Positions 6,991 to 13,849 of a stretch of DNA of 14,332 nt are shown here, one piece after another; position 1 is the first letter of the stretch, and every line of letters begins with the position of its first letter. The translations under genes were made by a program, and so were the position numbers. Source of the DNA: Candidatus Scatomorpha stercoravium (GTDB taxonomy: Bacteria > Bacillota > Clostridia > Oscillospirales > Oscillospiraceae); the NCBI GenBank assembly GCA_018716005.1, contig DVKN01000061.1, forward strand, positions 1 through 14,332, given 5' to 3'. Below the pieces are notes generated by a model that was not told the DNA's origin, did no database searches, and worked only from the letters and a program-made list of their open reading frames with translations.

Positions 6991-8286
6991 TTACAGCACT
7001 ATCCAGTCGGCCCTTACCGCGCCGAAGGTGTCTATATACGCGAGGCGGGGCTCGCCGCCGCCGTCCGCGGCCACGAGCGTCGCCGTCAGGGAGGCGGGCA
7101 GGGGGCGCTCCGCGCCGCCGGTGTAGCTGTAGGCGCGGCAAATCATATCCGCCGAGTACACCGTGCCGCCGCTTATCCGGAATTCCGCCGCGCACTCCCG
7201 CCCCTGTATGCTGACGGTGAGGCCGTCGACGGCGTAGTCATAGCGCAGCACGTAGTCGCCCCTCTCGGGGTCGGTGCAGTAGATGGAGCTCAGCCGCAGA
7301 GCGGCGACGCCGCTCTCGAGGCCGACGGTCTCCTCGAGTATGCCGCGCGTGAGCTCGACCGCGTCGCTCGGCGAGAGCACGACGCTCCGCTCGGGCAGGG
7401 AGCTGCGGGTGAAGCGCAGCGTCCCGGCCGCGCCGAGGCGCAGCGTCGCGCCGCCCTCGAGGCAGACCTGCGTGCCGTCGGCCTCGTAATAGTCCTGGGC
7501 GAGCATGGAGTTCATGCCGAAGGCCTCCATGATACGCTCCGCGCTGCCGGAGACGGAGTCCTCGCCCGCTATCGTGCGCACCTCGGTCTGGCCGGAGGCT
7601 ATGACCCAGTATGGGTCGACGCCCTCGTACTTCCCGTCGTGCTCGAAGGCAAAGCTCGCCCCGTCCGGGCCGCACTCGGCGACGCGCCCGGCGAGCTCGG
7701 TGTAGTTGAGCTCCGTGTCGCAGCGGTACCAGGTGCCCCGGCGCGCGCGCATATAGTAGAGCGCCACGCTCCCGTCCTCGAGCGCGAGGCAGAGCCGCCT
7801 CGCCGTATGGGCGGCGGCGGAGCTCGTCATCTCGCTGCCGAGCCATATGGCGAAGCTCGAGAGCTGGCAGTCCGTATAATAGTCGAAGTACACGCCCGAG
7901 CTCGATATGGCCCGCTCCCAAGCGGCGGCGTCCACCTCGACCGGCTCACCCGCGGAGCCGAGGGCCTCGGCGAGGGCCGCGGAATAGGCCCTGTAAGCGT
8001 CGGAGAGGTCGCGCGAAGAATAGAGGGCGGCGTCGTGGACGCCCTCCTCGGGGGTTACTACTATGCACATCGGCTCCGCCGCGGCGCCGTATTCGGGCGA
8101 GACGTACTCCTCCCGCGCGAAAGCGCCCTCGGGCCGCAGCTCCGTGCCCACGCCGAAGCCGGACGGGCCGGCGGCCAGGACGACCGCCCCGGCCACGAGC
8201 AGCAGTATGAGCGCGTTCTGGGCCCAGTTTATGAGCCGGCGCGGGTTTTTCACCCTCGGGAGGGCGATTTTCCTCTTACTGCGCAT
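6991..8286 (-). CDS. walH: WalH/YycH-like membrane regulator of WalK
   Basis: This encodes 431 residues, near the 450 or so of Bacillus WalH. A strongly basic start (MRSKRKIALPRVKNPRR) precedes one membrane helix (about 22-40), so the N-terminus is inside and the roughly 390-residue remainder lies outside. The outer part is beta-rich with no catalytic motif; the segment DYVLRYDYAVDGLTVS resembles YycH C-terminal strands. GGAGG stands 9 bases before the ATG, and the start overlaps the walK stop by 11 bases. It probably works with the next gene product to modulate WalK. Identification relies mainly on gene order, length and topology, with weak visible similarity. Confidence 0.78.
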   Translation of the reverse strand: MRSKRKIALPRVKNPRRLINWAQNALILLLVAGAVVLAAGPSGFGVGTELRPEGAFAREEYVSPEYGAAAEPMCIVVTPEEGVHDAALYSSRDLSDAYRAYSAALAEALGSAGEPVEVDAAAWERAISSSGVYFDYYTDCQLSSFAIWLGSEMTSSAAAHTARRLCLALEDGSVALYYMRARRGTWYRCDTELNYTELAGRVAECGPDGASFAFEHDGKYEGVDPYWVIASGQTEVRTIAGEDSVSGSAERIMEAFGMNSMLAQDYYEADGTQVCLEGGATLRLGAAGTLRFTRSSLPERSVVLSPSDAVELTRGILEETVGLESGVAALRLSSIYCTDPERGDYVLRYDYAVDGLTVSIQGRECAAEFRISGGTVYSADMICRAYSYTGGAERPLPASLTATLVAADGGGEPRLAYIDTFGAVRADWIVL

Positions 8287-9721
8287 CCTTGGGGCCCTCC
8301 ACAGGCAGCCAGACGGTTATCGTCGATCCGTGGCCGAGGCGGCTCTTCAGGTCTATGCGCCCGCCGTGGCGGACGACTATCTCCTGCGCTATCGAGAGGC
8401 CGAGGCCGGTGCCGCCGCTCTCGCGGGAGCGCGCCTTGTCGACGCGGTAGAAGCGGTCGAAGACCTTCTGCACGTCCTCCTTGGGTATGCCGATGCCGTT
8501 GTCCTTGACGGAGCACCAGACCTCCCCGCCGCGCACGCCGGCCTTCATGGCTATGCGCCCGCCGTCCTTCGTGTACTTGATGGCGTTCGAGACCATGTTC
8601 ATGAGCACCTGCTCCACGCGGGCCTTGTCGCCGCGTATGCGCGGGATGCCGCTCTCGCACTCGAGCGTGAACTCGTGCCTGTGCGCGAGCGCCTCCATGC
8701 GCACGGCGTTATAGACGTCGCGCACCGAGGTCTCGAAGGAGAACTCGTCGAAGCTGAAGGTGAAGCTGCCCGCGTCGAAGCGCGAGAGCGTGAGGAGGTC
8801 CTGCACTATCTTCGTCATGCGGTCGGACTCGTTCAGTATGACGTTCAGGAAGCGCTCGCGCGTCTCCGCCGGGATGTCCGGGTCGTGCGCGAGGGTCTCG
8901 GCGTAGCTCTTGACGCCGGTTATGGGCGTGCGCAGCTCGTGGGAGACGTTGGCGACGAATTCGCGCCGCATCTGCTCGCTGCGCTTGAGGTCGTCGAGCG
9001 TGTTCTCGAGCTGCCCCGCCATGTTGTTGAAGGTGCGCGTGAGGACGCCTATCTCGTCCTTCGAGTCGTTCGCGACCTTGTCCGTAAAGTCGCCGGAGGC
9101 GACCTTCTCCGCCGCGTGGGTGAGCTCCTGGATGGGGGCTATCATGGTCTTTGCGAGCAGGAGGCTGAGGAAGACGGATATAACGAGGCCGACGGCCAGC
9201 GCCTCCGCGATTATCCTCAGCAGGGCCTCGTTGAGGCTGCGGATGGTCTCGCGGTTGTCGATTATATAGATGATGTAGCCCTCGTCCCCGCCGTCGACGG
9301 GCAGGGCGAGGTCCATATACTCCGCGTTTGGGTCGCTGGCGCTGCCGGACTCGCCGGAGAGGGCCGTGACTATGTTGGGCGTTATCTCGACGAGGCCGTT
9401 CTCCGGCGTCACGGAGCCCGCGAGCCACTCCCCGTCCGCGCCGGAGAGGATGTGGTAGTTGCGGGTGCCGGAGTCTATGCCGAGGCGGCCGGCGTAGACG
9501 GCGAGTATGTCGCTCAGGTACTCGGCGTCGCCCTCTTCGGCCGCGCTGCGCAGGTCCTCGGCGAGGCCCTGGTCGGAGAAGACCTCGGCCATGGAGTCGT
9601 AGAAGTCGTTCAGATAGAAGCTGCGCACACCCCTCGTGAGGAAGACGCCCGCCACAAGCATGAGGGCGACTATGAGGAAGAGTATTATGAGCACCAGCTT
9701 CGTGTAGAGCGAGCGGTTCAT
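8276..9721 (-). CDS. walK: WalK/YycG-type sensor histidine kinase (short form)
   Basis: This is a 481-residue membrane kinase that senses wall state and phosphorylates WalR. Order of parts: helix 1 (about 8-29), extracytoplasmic sensor (30-165), helix 2 (about 168-190), HAMP (about 190-243), HisKA with FVANVSHELRTP (phospho-acceptor His261), then the ATPase domain with the N box around Asn379, G1 DNGIGIP (407-413), the F box KVFDRFYR and G2 GGTGLGLS (436-443). HAMP runs almost straight into HisKA, leaving no room for the cytoplasmic PAS domain of Bacillus WalK (about 610 residues). I chose the ATG at 9721 because it overlaps the walR stop by ATGA and gives a clean membrane start; the longer frame is arginine-rich shadow. 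A PhoR-like or generic kinase is the alternative, but the walH/walI/walJ context favours WalK. Confidence 0.88.
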   Translation of the reverse strand: MNRSLYTKLVLIILFLIVALMLVAGVFLTRGVRSFYLNDFYDSMAEVFSDQGLAEDLRSAAEEGDAEYLSDILAVYAGRLGIDSGTRNYHILSGADGEWLAGSVTPENGLVEITPNIVTALSGESGSASDPNAEYMDLALPVDGGDEGYIIYIIDNRETIRSLNEALLRIIAEALAVGLVISVFLSLLLAKTMIAPIQELTHAAEKVASGDFTDKVANDSKDEIGVLTRTFNNMAGQLENTLDDLKRSEQMRREFVANVSHELRTPITGVKSYAETLAHDPDIPAETRERFLNVILNESDRMTKIVQDLLTLSRFDAGSFTFSFDEFSFETSVRDVYNAVRMEALAHRHEFTLECESGIPRIRGDKARVEQVLMNMVSNAIKYTKDGGRIAMKAGVRGGEVWCSVKDNGIGIPKEDVQKVFDRFYRVDKARSRESGGTGLGLSIAQEIVVRHGGRIDLKSRLGHGSTITVWLPVEGPKDAQ

Positions 9722-10419
9722 GCTTCGGCGAAGTAGTAGCCCGCGCCGCGCTTGGTGAGGACGTACTGCGGCTCGGAGGGGTTGGTCTCCAGCTTCTCGC
9801 GCAGGCGGCGCACGGCCACGTCGACGGCGCGCAGGTCGCCGAAGTAATCGTACTGCCACACGGCGCTCATGAGCTCCTCGCGGCTCATCACCTTGCCCGG
9901 GCTCTCGGCGAGGTACTTAATCAGCTCATACTCTCGGGCGGTGAGCTCGAGCTCCCTGCCGGCGCGGCTCACCGTGTGCCGCGCGCGGTCGATAACGAGG
10001 TCGCGGACGCGGATAATGTCGTCCTCCGCGGTGGGCGCGGCCGGGGCCATGCTGGCCGCGCGGCGCATATTGGTGCGCACGCGGGCTATGAGCTCGCGCA
10101 TGGAGAAGGGCTTCGTGATATAGTCGTCGGCGCCGAGCTCGAGGCCAAAGACCTTGTCCGTCTCCTCCTCGCGGGCCGTTATCATGATAATCGGCACGTT
10201 GTTGCCCTCGCCGCGCAGCGTGCGGCAGACCTCGAAGCCGTCCATGCCGGGCAGCATGACGTCCAGCAGTATGACGTCCGGGTCCTCCCCGCGCGCGAGG
10301 CGCAGGCCCTCGAGGCCGTCGTAGGCGCAGAGCACCTTCGTGCCGTCCTTCTCCAGGTTGTACTTGAGTATGTCGACTATGCTTCTCTCGTCGTCGACTA
10401 TCAGGATTTTTCTCTCCAT
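9718..10419 (-). CDS. walR: WalR/YycF-type response regulator
   Basis: This encodes a 233-residue OmpR/PhoB-class regulator. The receiver domain (about 1-118) has the acidic pair Asp9/Asp10, phospho-acceptor Asp53 in ILLDVMLPG, Thr81 and Lys103 (ITKPF). The C-terminal winged helix (about 135-230) contains the WalR-like stretch WQYDYFGDLRAVDVAVRRLR, which carries the recognition helix. In Firmicutes WalR controls autolysins and other wall genes and is usually essential. A GGAGGGAGAGGG ribosome binding site precedes the ATG and lies inside the end of nudF, which overlaps by 19 bases. The stop shares ATGA with walK. I saw no TGTWAH-N5-TGTWAH WalR box in the gaps of this window. Confidence 0.94.
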   Translation of the reverse strand: MERKILIVDDERSIVDILKYNLEKDGTKVLCAYDGLEGLRLARGEDPDVILLDVMLPGMDGFEVCRTLRGEGNNVPIIMITAREEETDKVFGLELGADDYITKPFSMRELIARVRTNMRRAASMAPAAPTAEDDIIRVRDLVIDRARHTVSRAGRELELTAREYELIKYLAESPGKVMSREELMSAVWQYDYFGDLRAVDVAVRRLREKLETNPSEPQYVLTKRGAGYYFAEA

Positions 10420-10955
10420 CCCTCTCCCTCCAGGAAGCGCCGCGCCTTGAGCACGGCGATAATGGTCTTGGCGTCGTCTATCTCGCCGGACATGGCCATG
10501 CCGGTGAGCTCCGAGAGCGAATGGCGCTCGACGTTGAGGAATTCGTCCTCATCGGGGTGCGCCTCGCCCTTCTTGAGGTCGAGCGCGAGGTATATGTGCA
10601 GGACCTCGGTGGAGTAGCCCGGCGAGGTGCAGCAGGGGCCGAGGTAGATTATCCTCCCGGCCTCGAGGCCCGTCTCCTCGCTCAGCTCGCGAATGGCGGC
10701 GGGAAGGGGCTCCTCGCCCTTCTCCAGCTTGCCGGCCGGTATCTCCAGCATCTCGCGGCCGAAGGGGTAGCGGAACTGCCTCACGCACCAGACCGTGCCG
10801 TCCTCCTCGACGGGTATCACGGACACGCCGCCCGGATGCTCCACGACCTCGCGGCGCACTATGTCGCCGTTTACGAGCTCCGCCCTGTCCATATGTACGT
10901 TTACGATTACGCCTTTGTAAAGGACGCTTCCGTCAATTCTCTTTTCAAATGCCAT
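10401..10955 (-). CDS. nudF: Nudix hydrolase, probable ADP-ribose pyrophosphatase
   Basis: This encodes a 184-residue cytoplasmic Nudix enzyme. A perfect Nudix box GX5EX7REUXEEXGU spans residues 75-97, from GKLEKGEE to SEETGL, and supplies the Mg-binding glutamates. The IPAGKLE lead-in and the later TSPGYSTEVLHIYLA segment are typical of the ADP-ribose pyrophosphatase (NudF/YqkG) branch, which cleaves ADP-ribose to AMP and ribose 5-phosphate. GGAGGTG (10961-10967) lies 5 bases before the ATG and a strong promoter stands upstream, so this is the first gene of the train leading into walR. Substrate range within the Nudix family cannot be fixed by eye. Confidence 0.92.
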   Translation of the reverse strand: MAFEKRIDGSVLYKGVIVNVHMDRAELVNGDIVRREVVEHPGGVSVIPVEEDGTVWCVRQFRYPFGREMLEIPAGKLEKGEEPLPAAIRELSEETGLEAGRIIYLGPCCTSPGYSTEVLHIYLALDLKKGEAHPDEDEFLNVERHSLSELTGMAMSGEIDDAKTIIAVLKARRFLEGEGWREKS

Positions 10956-10985
10956 TCCGGCACCTCCGTGGGCTTAGATGGCTGT

Positions 10986-11014
10986 ATTATAGCACAATGT
11001 GGAACCTAAAGCAA
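10986..11014 (-). promoter_or_regulatory. Sigma-A type promoter for nudF and the wal train
   Basis: On the minus strand TTGCTT (11014-11009), a 17-base spacer and a perfect TATAAT (10991-10986) preceded by TGC form an extended -10 promoter. It would start transcription near 10979, about 24 bases before the nudF ATG. The 138-bp region 10956-11093 also holds the opposing promoter for the MATE gene; apart from these and the two ribosome binding sites I see nothing else in it. Confidence 0.85.
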
Positions 11015-11031
11015 CCGGCCCTTCTTCCCTC

Positions 11032-11061
11032 TTGCAAACCCTCCGGCGGATGTGATAAACT
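11032..11061 (+). promoter_or_regulatory. Probable promoter for the MATE exporter
   Basis: TTGCAA (11032-11037) and TAAACT (11056-11061) are separated by 18 bases, and TGA before the second box gives an extended -10. The start of transcription would be near 11068, some 26 bases before the ATG, with GAGGGGTGG (11080-11088) as ribosome binding site. The match is weaker than that of the opposing nudF promoter, whose -35 lies about 18 bases away, so the two polymerase sites are close. Confidence 0.6.
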
Positions 11062-11093
11062 CTATTAGGCAAATTTCGCGAGGGGTGGTTCCG

Positions 11094-12476
11094 ATGGAAA
11101 CGCAGCAGGAAAACAAGATGGGGACGATGCCGGTCAACCGGCTGCTGATTACCATGGCCGTGCCGATGATGATATCCATGCTCGTGCAGGCGCTCTACAA
11201 CGTGGTGGACAGCATCTTCGTCTCCCGCATAGACGAAGCCGCGCTCACGGCGGTGGGCCTCGCCTTCCCGCTGCAAAACCTCATGATAGCCTTCGCCGTC
11301 GGCTTCGGCGTCGGCATCAACGCGCTCATTTCCCGCGCTCTCGGCGAGCACCGGCGCGACCTCGCCAACCGCATCGCCTCCACGGGCCTGCTGCTCGAGG
11401 GGCTGAGCTATCTCATCTTCCTCGTGATAGGCCTCTTCTTCGCCGAGGCCTTCGCCGCCGCGCAGATAGACGAGAGCGTCCCCGCCGAGGACGCCGCGCT
11501 CATCGTGTCGTACACGGCGGACTACCTGCGCATCGTGCTCATATGCTCCTTCGGCCTCTTCCTCGAGATTACCTTTGAGCGGCTGCTCCAGTCCACGGGC
11601 CGCACGACCTGGAGCATGATAACGCAGCTCATAGGCGCGGTCTTCAACATCATCTTCGACCCCATACTCATCTTCGGCTGGCTCGGCTTCCCGAAGATGG
11701 GCATCGCCGGCGCGGCCGCCGCCACCGTGGCGGGGCAGATTCTGGCCGCCGTCTGCGCCTTCTTCATAAACAAATACAAGAATCCCGACCTCCATCTCTC
11801 GCTGAGGAAGTATCCGCCCAGCCTCCGCGCGGCGAAGGAAATCTCGCGCATTTCCATCCCGAGCATCGTCATGAGCAGCATTTCCTCCGTGATGACCTTC
11901 TTCATGAACCGCATCCTCATGGCCTTCACGAGCACGGCGGCCGCCGTCTTCGGCGTCTACTTCAAGCTCCAGAGCTTCGTCTTCATGCCCGTCTTCGGCC
12001 TCAACAACGGCATGGTGCCCATAATCGGGTACAACTACGGCGCGCGCAAGCCCGAGCGCATACACAAGACGATAAAGCTCGCCATGATCTACGCGACGGG
12101 CATCATGGTGATAGGCTTCGCCATATTCCAGCTCCTGCCTGGCGTGCTGCTGGGCTTCTTCGAGGCGAGCGACGCCATGCTCGCCATAGGCCGGCCCGCG
12201 CTGAGGATTATCTCCGTGAGCTTCCTGCTCGCGGGCGTGAGCATAATCTGCTCGAGCTCCTGCCAGGCCTTCGGCTTCGGGATGTACAGCCTCTACATCA
12301 GCGTCGCGCGCCAGCTCGTGGTGCTCGTCCCCGCCGCCTACCTGCTGAGCCTCAGCGGCGTGCTCGGGAACGTGTGGTGGAGCTTCCCCATCGCCGAGCT
12401 TATCTCCCTCTCCGGCGGCCTCCTGATGCTGCGCCACGTCCTGAAGAAAACCGGCATGGCGATACCGAAAAAATAA
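11094..12476 (+). CDS. MATE family multidrug/toxin exporter
   Basis: This is a 460-residue polytopic membrane protein, the usual length for MATE carriers, which export cationic compounds in exchange for Na+ or H+. The N-terminal MatE half opens with NRLLITMAVPMMISMLVQAL and the signature YNVVDSIFVSR (about residues 36-46), followed by EAALTAVGLAFPLQ. The second half contains the matching FGLNNGMVPIIGYNYGARKP segment (about 300-320). Around twelve hydrophobic segments are visible. The ATG at 11094 is chosen for its ribosome binding site and because the upstream in-frame ATG (11052) would precede the expected transcript start. It stands alone on the plus strand, with a terminator right after the stop. 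The exported substrate is unknown. Eighteen of 47 isoleucines are ATA despite GC-rich codons elsewhere. Confidence 0.93.
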   Translation: METQQENKMGTMPVNRLLITMAVPMMISMLVQALYNVVDSIFVSRIDEAALTAVGLAFPLQNLMIAFAVGFGVGINALISRALGEHRRDLANRIASTGLLLEGLSYLIFLVIGLFFAEAFAAAQIDESVPAEDAALIVSYTADYLRIVLICSFGLFLEITFERLLQSTGRTTWSMITQLIGAVFNIIFDPILIFGWLGFPKMGIAGAAAATVAGQILAAVCAFFINKYKNPDLHLSLRKYPPSLRAAKEISRISIPSIVMSSISSVMTFFMNRILMAFTSTAAAVFGVYFKLQSFVFMPVFGLNNGMVPIIGYNYGARKPERIHKTIKLAMIYATGIMVIGFAIFQLLPGVLLGFFEASDAMLAIGRPALRIISVSFLLAGVSIICSSSCQAFGFGMYSLYISVARQLVVLVPAAYLLSLSGVLGNVWWSFPIAELISLSGGLLMLRHVLKKTGMAIPKK

Positions 12477-12480
12477 GCGA

Positions 12481-12510
12481 AACCGCCCCGCGCAGACGCG
12501 CGGGGCGGTT
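12481..12510. terminator. Bidirectional rho-independent terminator
   Basis: A perfect 13-bp stem (12481-12493 with 12498-12510) around an AGAC loop is followed by ATTTTAT on the plus strand and, read on the minus strand, by TCGCTTATTTTTT. It lies 4 bases past the MATE stop and 3 bases past the sortase stop, so it ends both convergent genes. Confidence 0.9.
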
Positions 12511-12513
12511 ATT

Positions 12514-13164
12514 TTATGCCGGCTCCTCGGCCGTGAGCACGCAGCGGACGGTGACGCGCGCCGCGCCGCCTATTGTGCAGGTGAAGAGCGTGAGGTCCCA
12601 GTCGCCGGACTCCATCTCCTCTATCGCCGTGCCGGGCAGCTGCTCCGTCCCGGAGACGGCGTAGATAAAGCGGTTGCCGTCCATGTCGGTGAAAATCACC
12701 TCGCTGCCCAGCGCGAGCGAGGCGAGGCCGCCGAAATGGCTCGCGTAGTTGTGCGCGGCGATTATGAGGTCGTGCGTATAGGCCGAGCCGACGTAGCGGC
12801 ACGGGGCCGTCCTCAGCCGCGGATAGCTCCACTCGCCGATTATCGGCAGCTCGAGCGCGAGATCCGGGATTTGCAATATGCCGATATACCCCTCGCCGTC
12901 TATTTCCTGCACGGGCATGGGCATAGACGGGTCGGTCACATACGCGGGCGGCTCGGGCTCGGCGCTCTCCGCCGGGACGCCGCCGTCCTCATCCGGCGCG
13001 CCGGGCACGGGCTCCGCGACCGGCTCGGGGAGGCGGCTCTTCATCTCCAGCAGCGCGCTCTGCGCGGACTGCGCCGCCGCCCTGTCCTGACGCACGTTCC
13101 AGAGCGTGAGGCAAAGGGCCGCCGCAAGCAGCAGCCCTCCGCATATAAGGCCCTTAGACTTCAT
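12514..13164 (-). CDS. Sortase (cysteine transpeptidase), likely class D-like
   Basis: This is a 216-residue membrane-anchored transpeptidase that cleaves LPxTG-type signals and links the protein to the wall. It has an N-terminal membrane helix (about 5-22), a linker rich in Pro, Glu and Ala (about 45-85), then the sortase barrel from about residue 90 (GYIGILQIPDLALELPI). His138 in IIAAHNYASHFGGL and Cys196 in LTLFTCT are the catalytic pair, with Arg203 or Arg207 in ARVTVRC as the third residue. The TLFTCTxGGxxR pattern suggests a class D-like or related sortase, not class A; the class is my inference. Its start overlaps the end of the LPQTG protein by 11 bases and has no strong ribosome binding site, so the two are probably translated together and the LPQTG protein is the natural substrate. 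Confidence 0.92.
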   Translation of the reverse strand: MKSKGLICGGLLLAAALCLTLWNVRQDRAAAQSAQSALLEMKSRLPEPVAEPVPGAPDEDGGVPAESAEPEPPAYVTDPSMPMPVQEIDGEGYIGILQIPDLALELPIIGEWSYPRLRTAPCRYVGSAYTHDLIIAAHNYASHFGGLASLALGSEVIFTDMDGNRFIYAVSGTEQLPGTAIEEMESGDWDLTLFTCTIGGAARVTVRCVLTAEEPA

Positions 13165-13849
13165 GCCTGCCGCGATAGCGCCGCTTGGAGGCGAGGCCCG
13201 CCAGCAGCATTATTGCGCCGCCCAGCGAGAGCAGGAGCACGGGCCACCAGGGCTGCCCGGTCTGGGGCAGCTTCTCGCCGTCGGGATTCTCCGGCGTGTC
13301 GGGCGTATCCGGCTCGTCGGGCTCATCCGGCCCCTCGGGGGTATCCGGCTCGTCGGGCTCGTCCGGCTCATCGGGCTCGTCGGGTTCGTCGGGTTCCTCG
13401 GGCACGTCGGGTTCGTCGGGCTCATCGGGCTCATCCGGCCCGGGCCAATCAGGCCAGTCGGGCCAATCGGGCTCGTCGACGCGCGTGTTGGTTATTACGA
13501 AGCCCTCCTCGGCGCTGCCGCTCACCTCGGACTCATAGCCGTCCACGGGCGCCTCGACGACGCTGTACTCATATTCGTGCCCGTCCTCGTCCGCGGCGGG
13601 CAGGCCGGTGAAGGTATGCTTCCAGCCGTTCTCGCGGCTGAGCTCAACCGCGCCGAAGAACTCGCCGTCGCGCAGCAGCACGACGTTTACGGAGCGCGGG
13701 CGGTCCATGAAGCCTCCGCCGCGCCAGACCTTCTCGACGCTGATGCTGACCTCGCCGGGCTCCTCGGGCTCGTCGCCGCCGGCCCAGGTGTTCGTTATGG
13801 TGAAGCCGTTCTCCGCGTCGCCGCTCACCTTGGACTCGTAGCCCGGGAT
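13154..13849 (-). CDS. C-terminal part of LPQTG wall-anchored CnaB surface protein (frame broken upstream)
   Basis: This frame continues the surface protein after a one-base disruption at the A5 run (13853-13849). It begins with the tail of CnaB domain 1 (GYESKVSGDAENGFTITNTW), then CnaB domain 2 with its isopeptide Lys in SVEKVW, catalytic Glu in YSVVEA and Asn in FVITNT. A Pro/Asp/Glu linker follows, then LPQTG, a hydrophobic segment (WWPVLLLSLGGAIMLLAGLA) and a basic tail (KRRYRGR): a complete sorting signal. No credible start exists in this frame; the first GTG (13828) is a valine inside the domain and has no ribosome binding site. It is therefore part of the same gene as the upstream fragment, not a separate gene. 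The neighbouring sortase is its likely anchor enzyme. Confidence 0.85.
   Translation of the reverse strand: MPGYESKVSGDAENGFTITNTWAGGDEPEEPGEVSISVEKVWRGGGFMDRPRSVNVVLLRDGEFFGAVELSRENGWKHTFTGLPAADEDGHEYEYSVVEAPVDGYESEVSGSAEEGFVITNTRVDEPDWPDWPDWPGPDEPDEPDEPDVPEEPDEPDEPDEPDEPDEPDTPEGPDEPDEPDTPDTPENPDGEKLPQTGQPWWPVLLLSLGGAIMLLAGLASKRRYRGRHEV
13277..13477 (-). repeat. Tandem 9-base repeat coding a DEP/DWP linker
   Basis: About 200 bases are built from near-copies of a 9-base unit (GACGAGCCC-like) encoding Asp-Glu-Pro. The protein side reads DWPDWPDWPGP, then blocks of DEP with DVP, EEP, DTP and EGP variants, up to ENPDGEK just before LPQTG. It forms the stiff acidic wall-spanning stalk between the CnaB domains and the anchor. 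Such units readily change copy number by replication slippage. Confidence 0.85.

Noticed and set aside
6700..8508. 602-codon plus-strand open frame, with a similar one at 8063-9736
   Set aside because: Both lie opposite walH, walI and walK, are Ala/Arg/Gly/His-rich and show no domain.
10956..11093. WalR box (TGTWAH-N5-TGTWAH) controlling nudF or the MATE gene
   Set aside because: The nearest candidate, TGTATT, does not match and has no partner half-site; none was seen before murA either.
10974..12437. 487-codon minus-strand open frame
   Set aside because: Antisense of the MATE gene, rich in His/Glu/Gly/Ala, no recognisable motif.
13277..13477. CRISPR-like array
   Set aside because: The period is 9 bases with no spacers, in frame, coding Asp-Glu-Pro.
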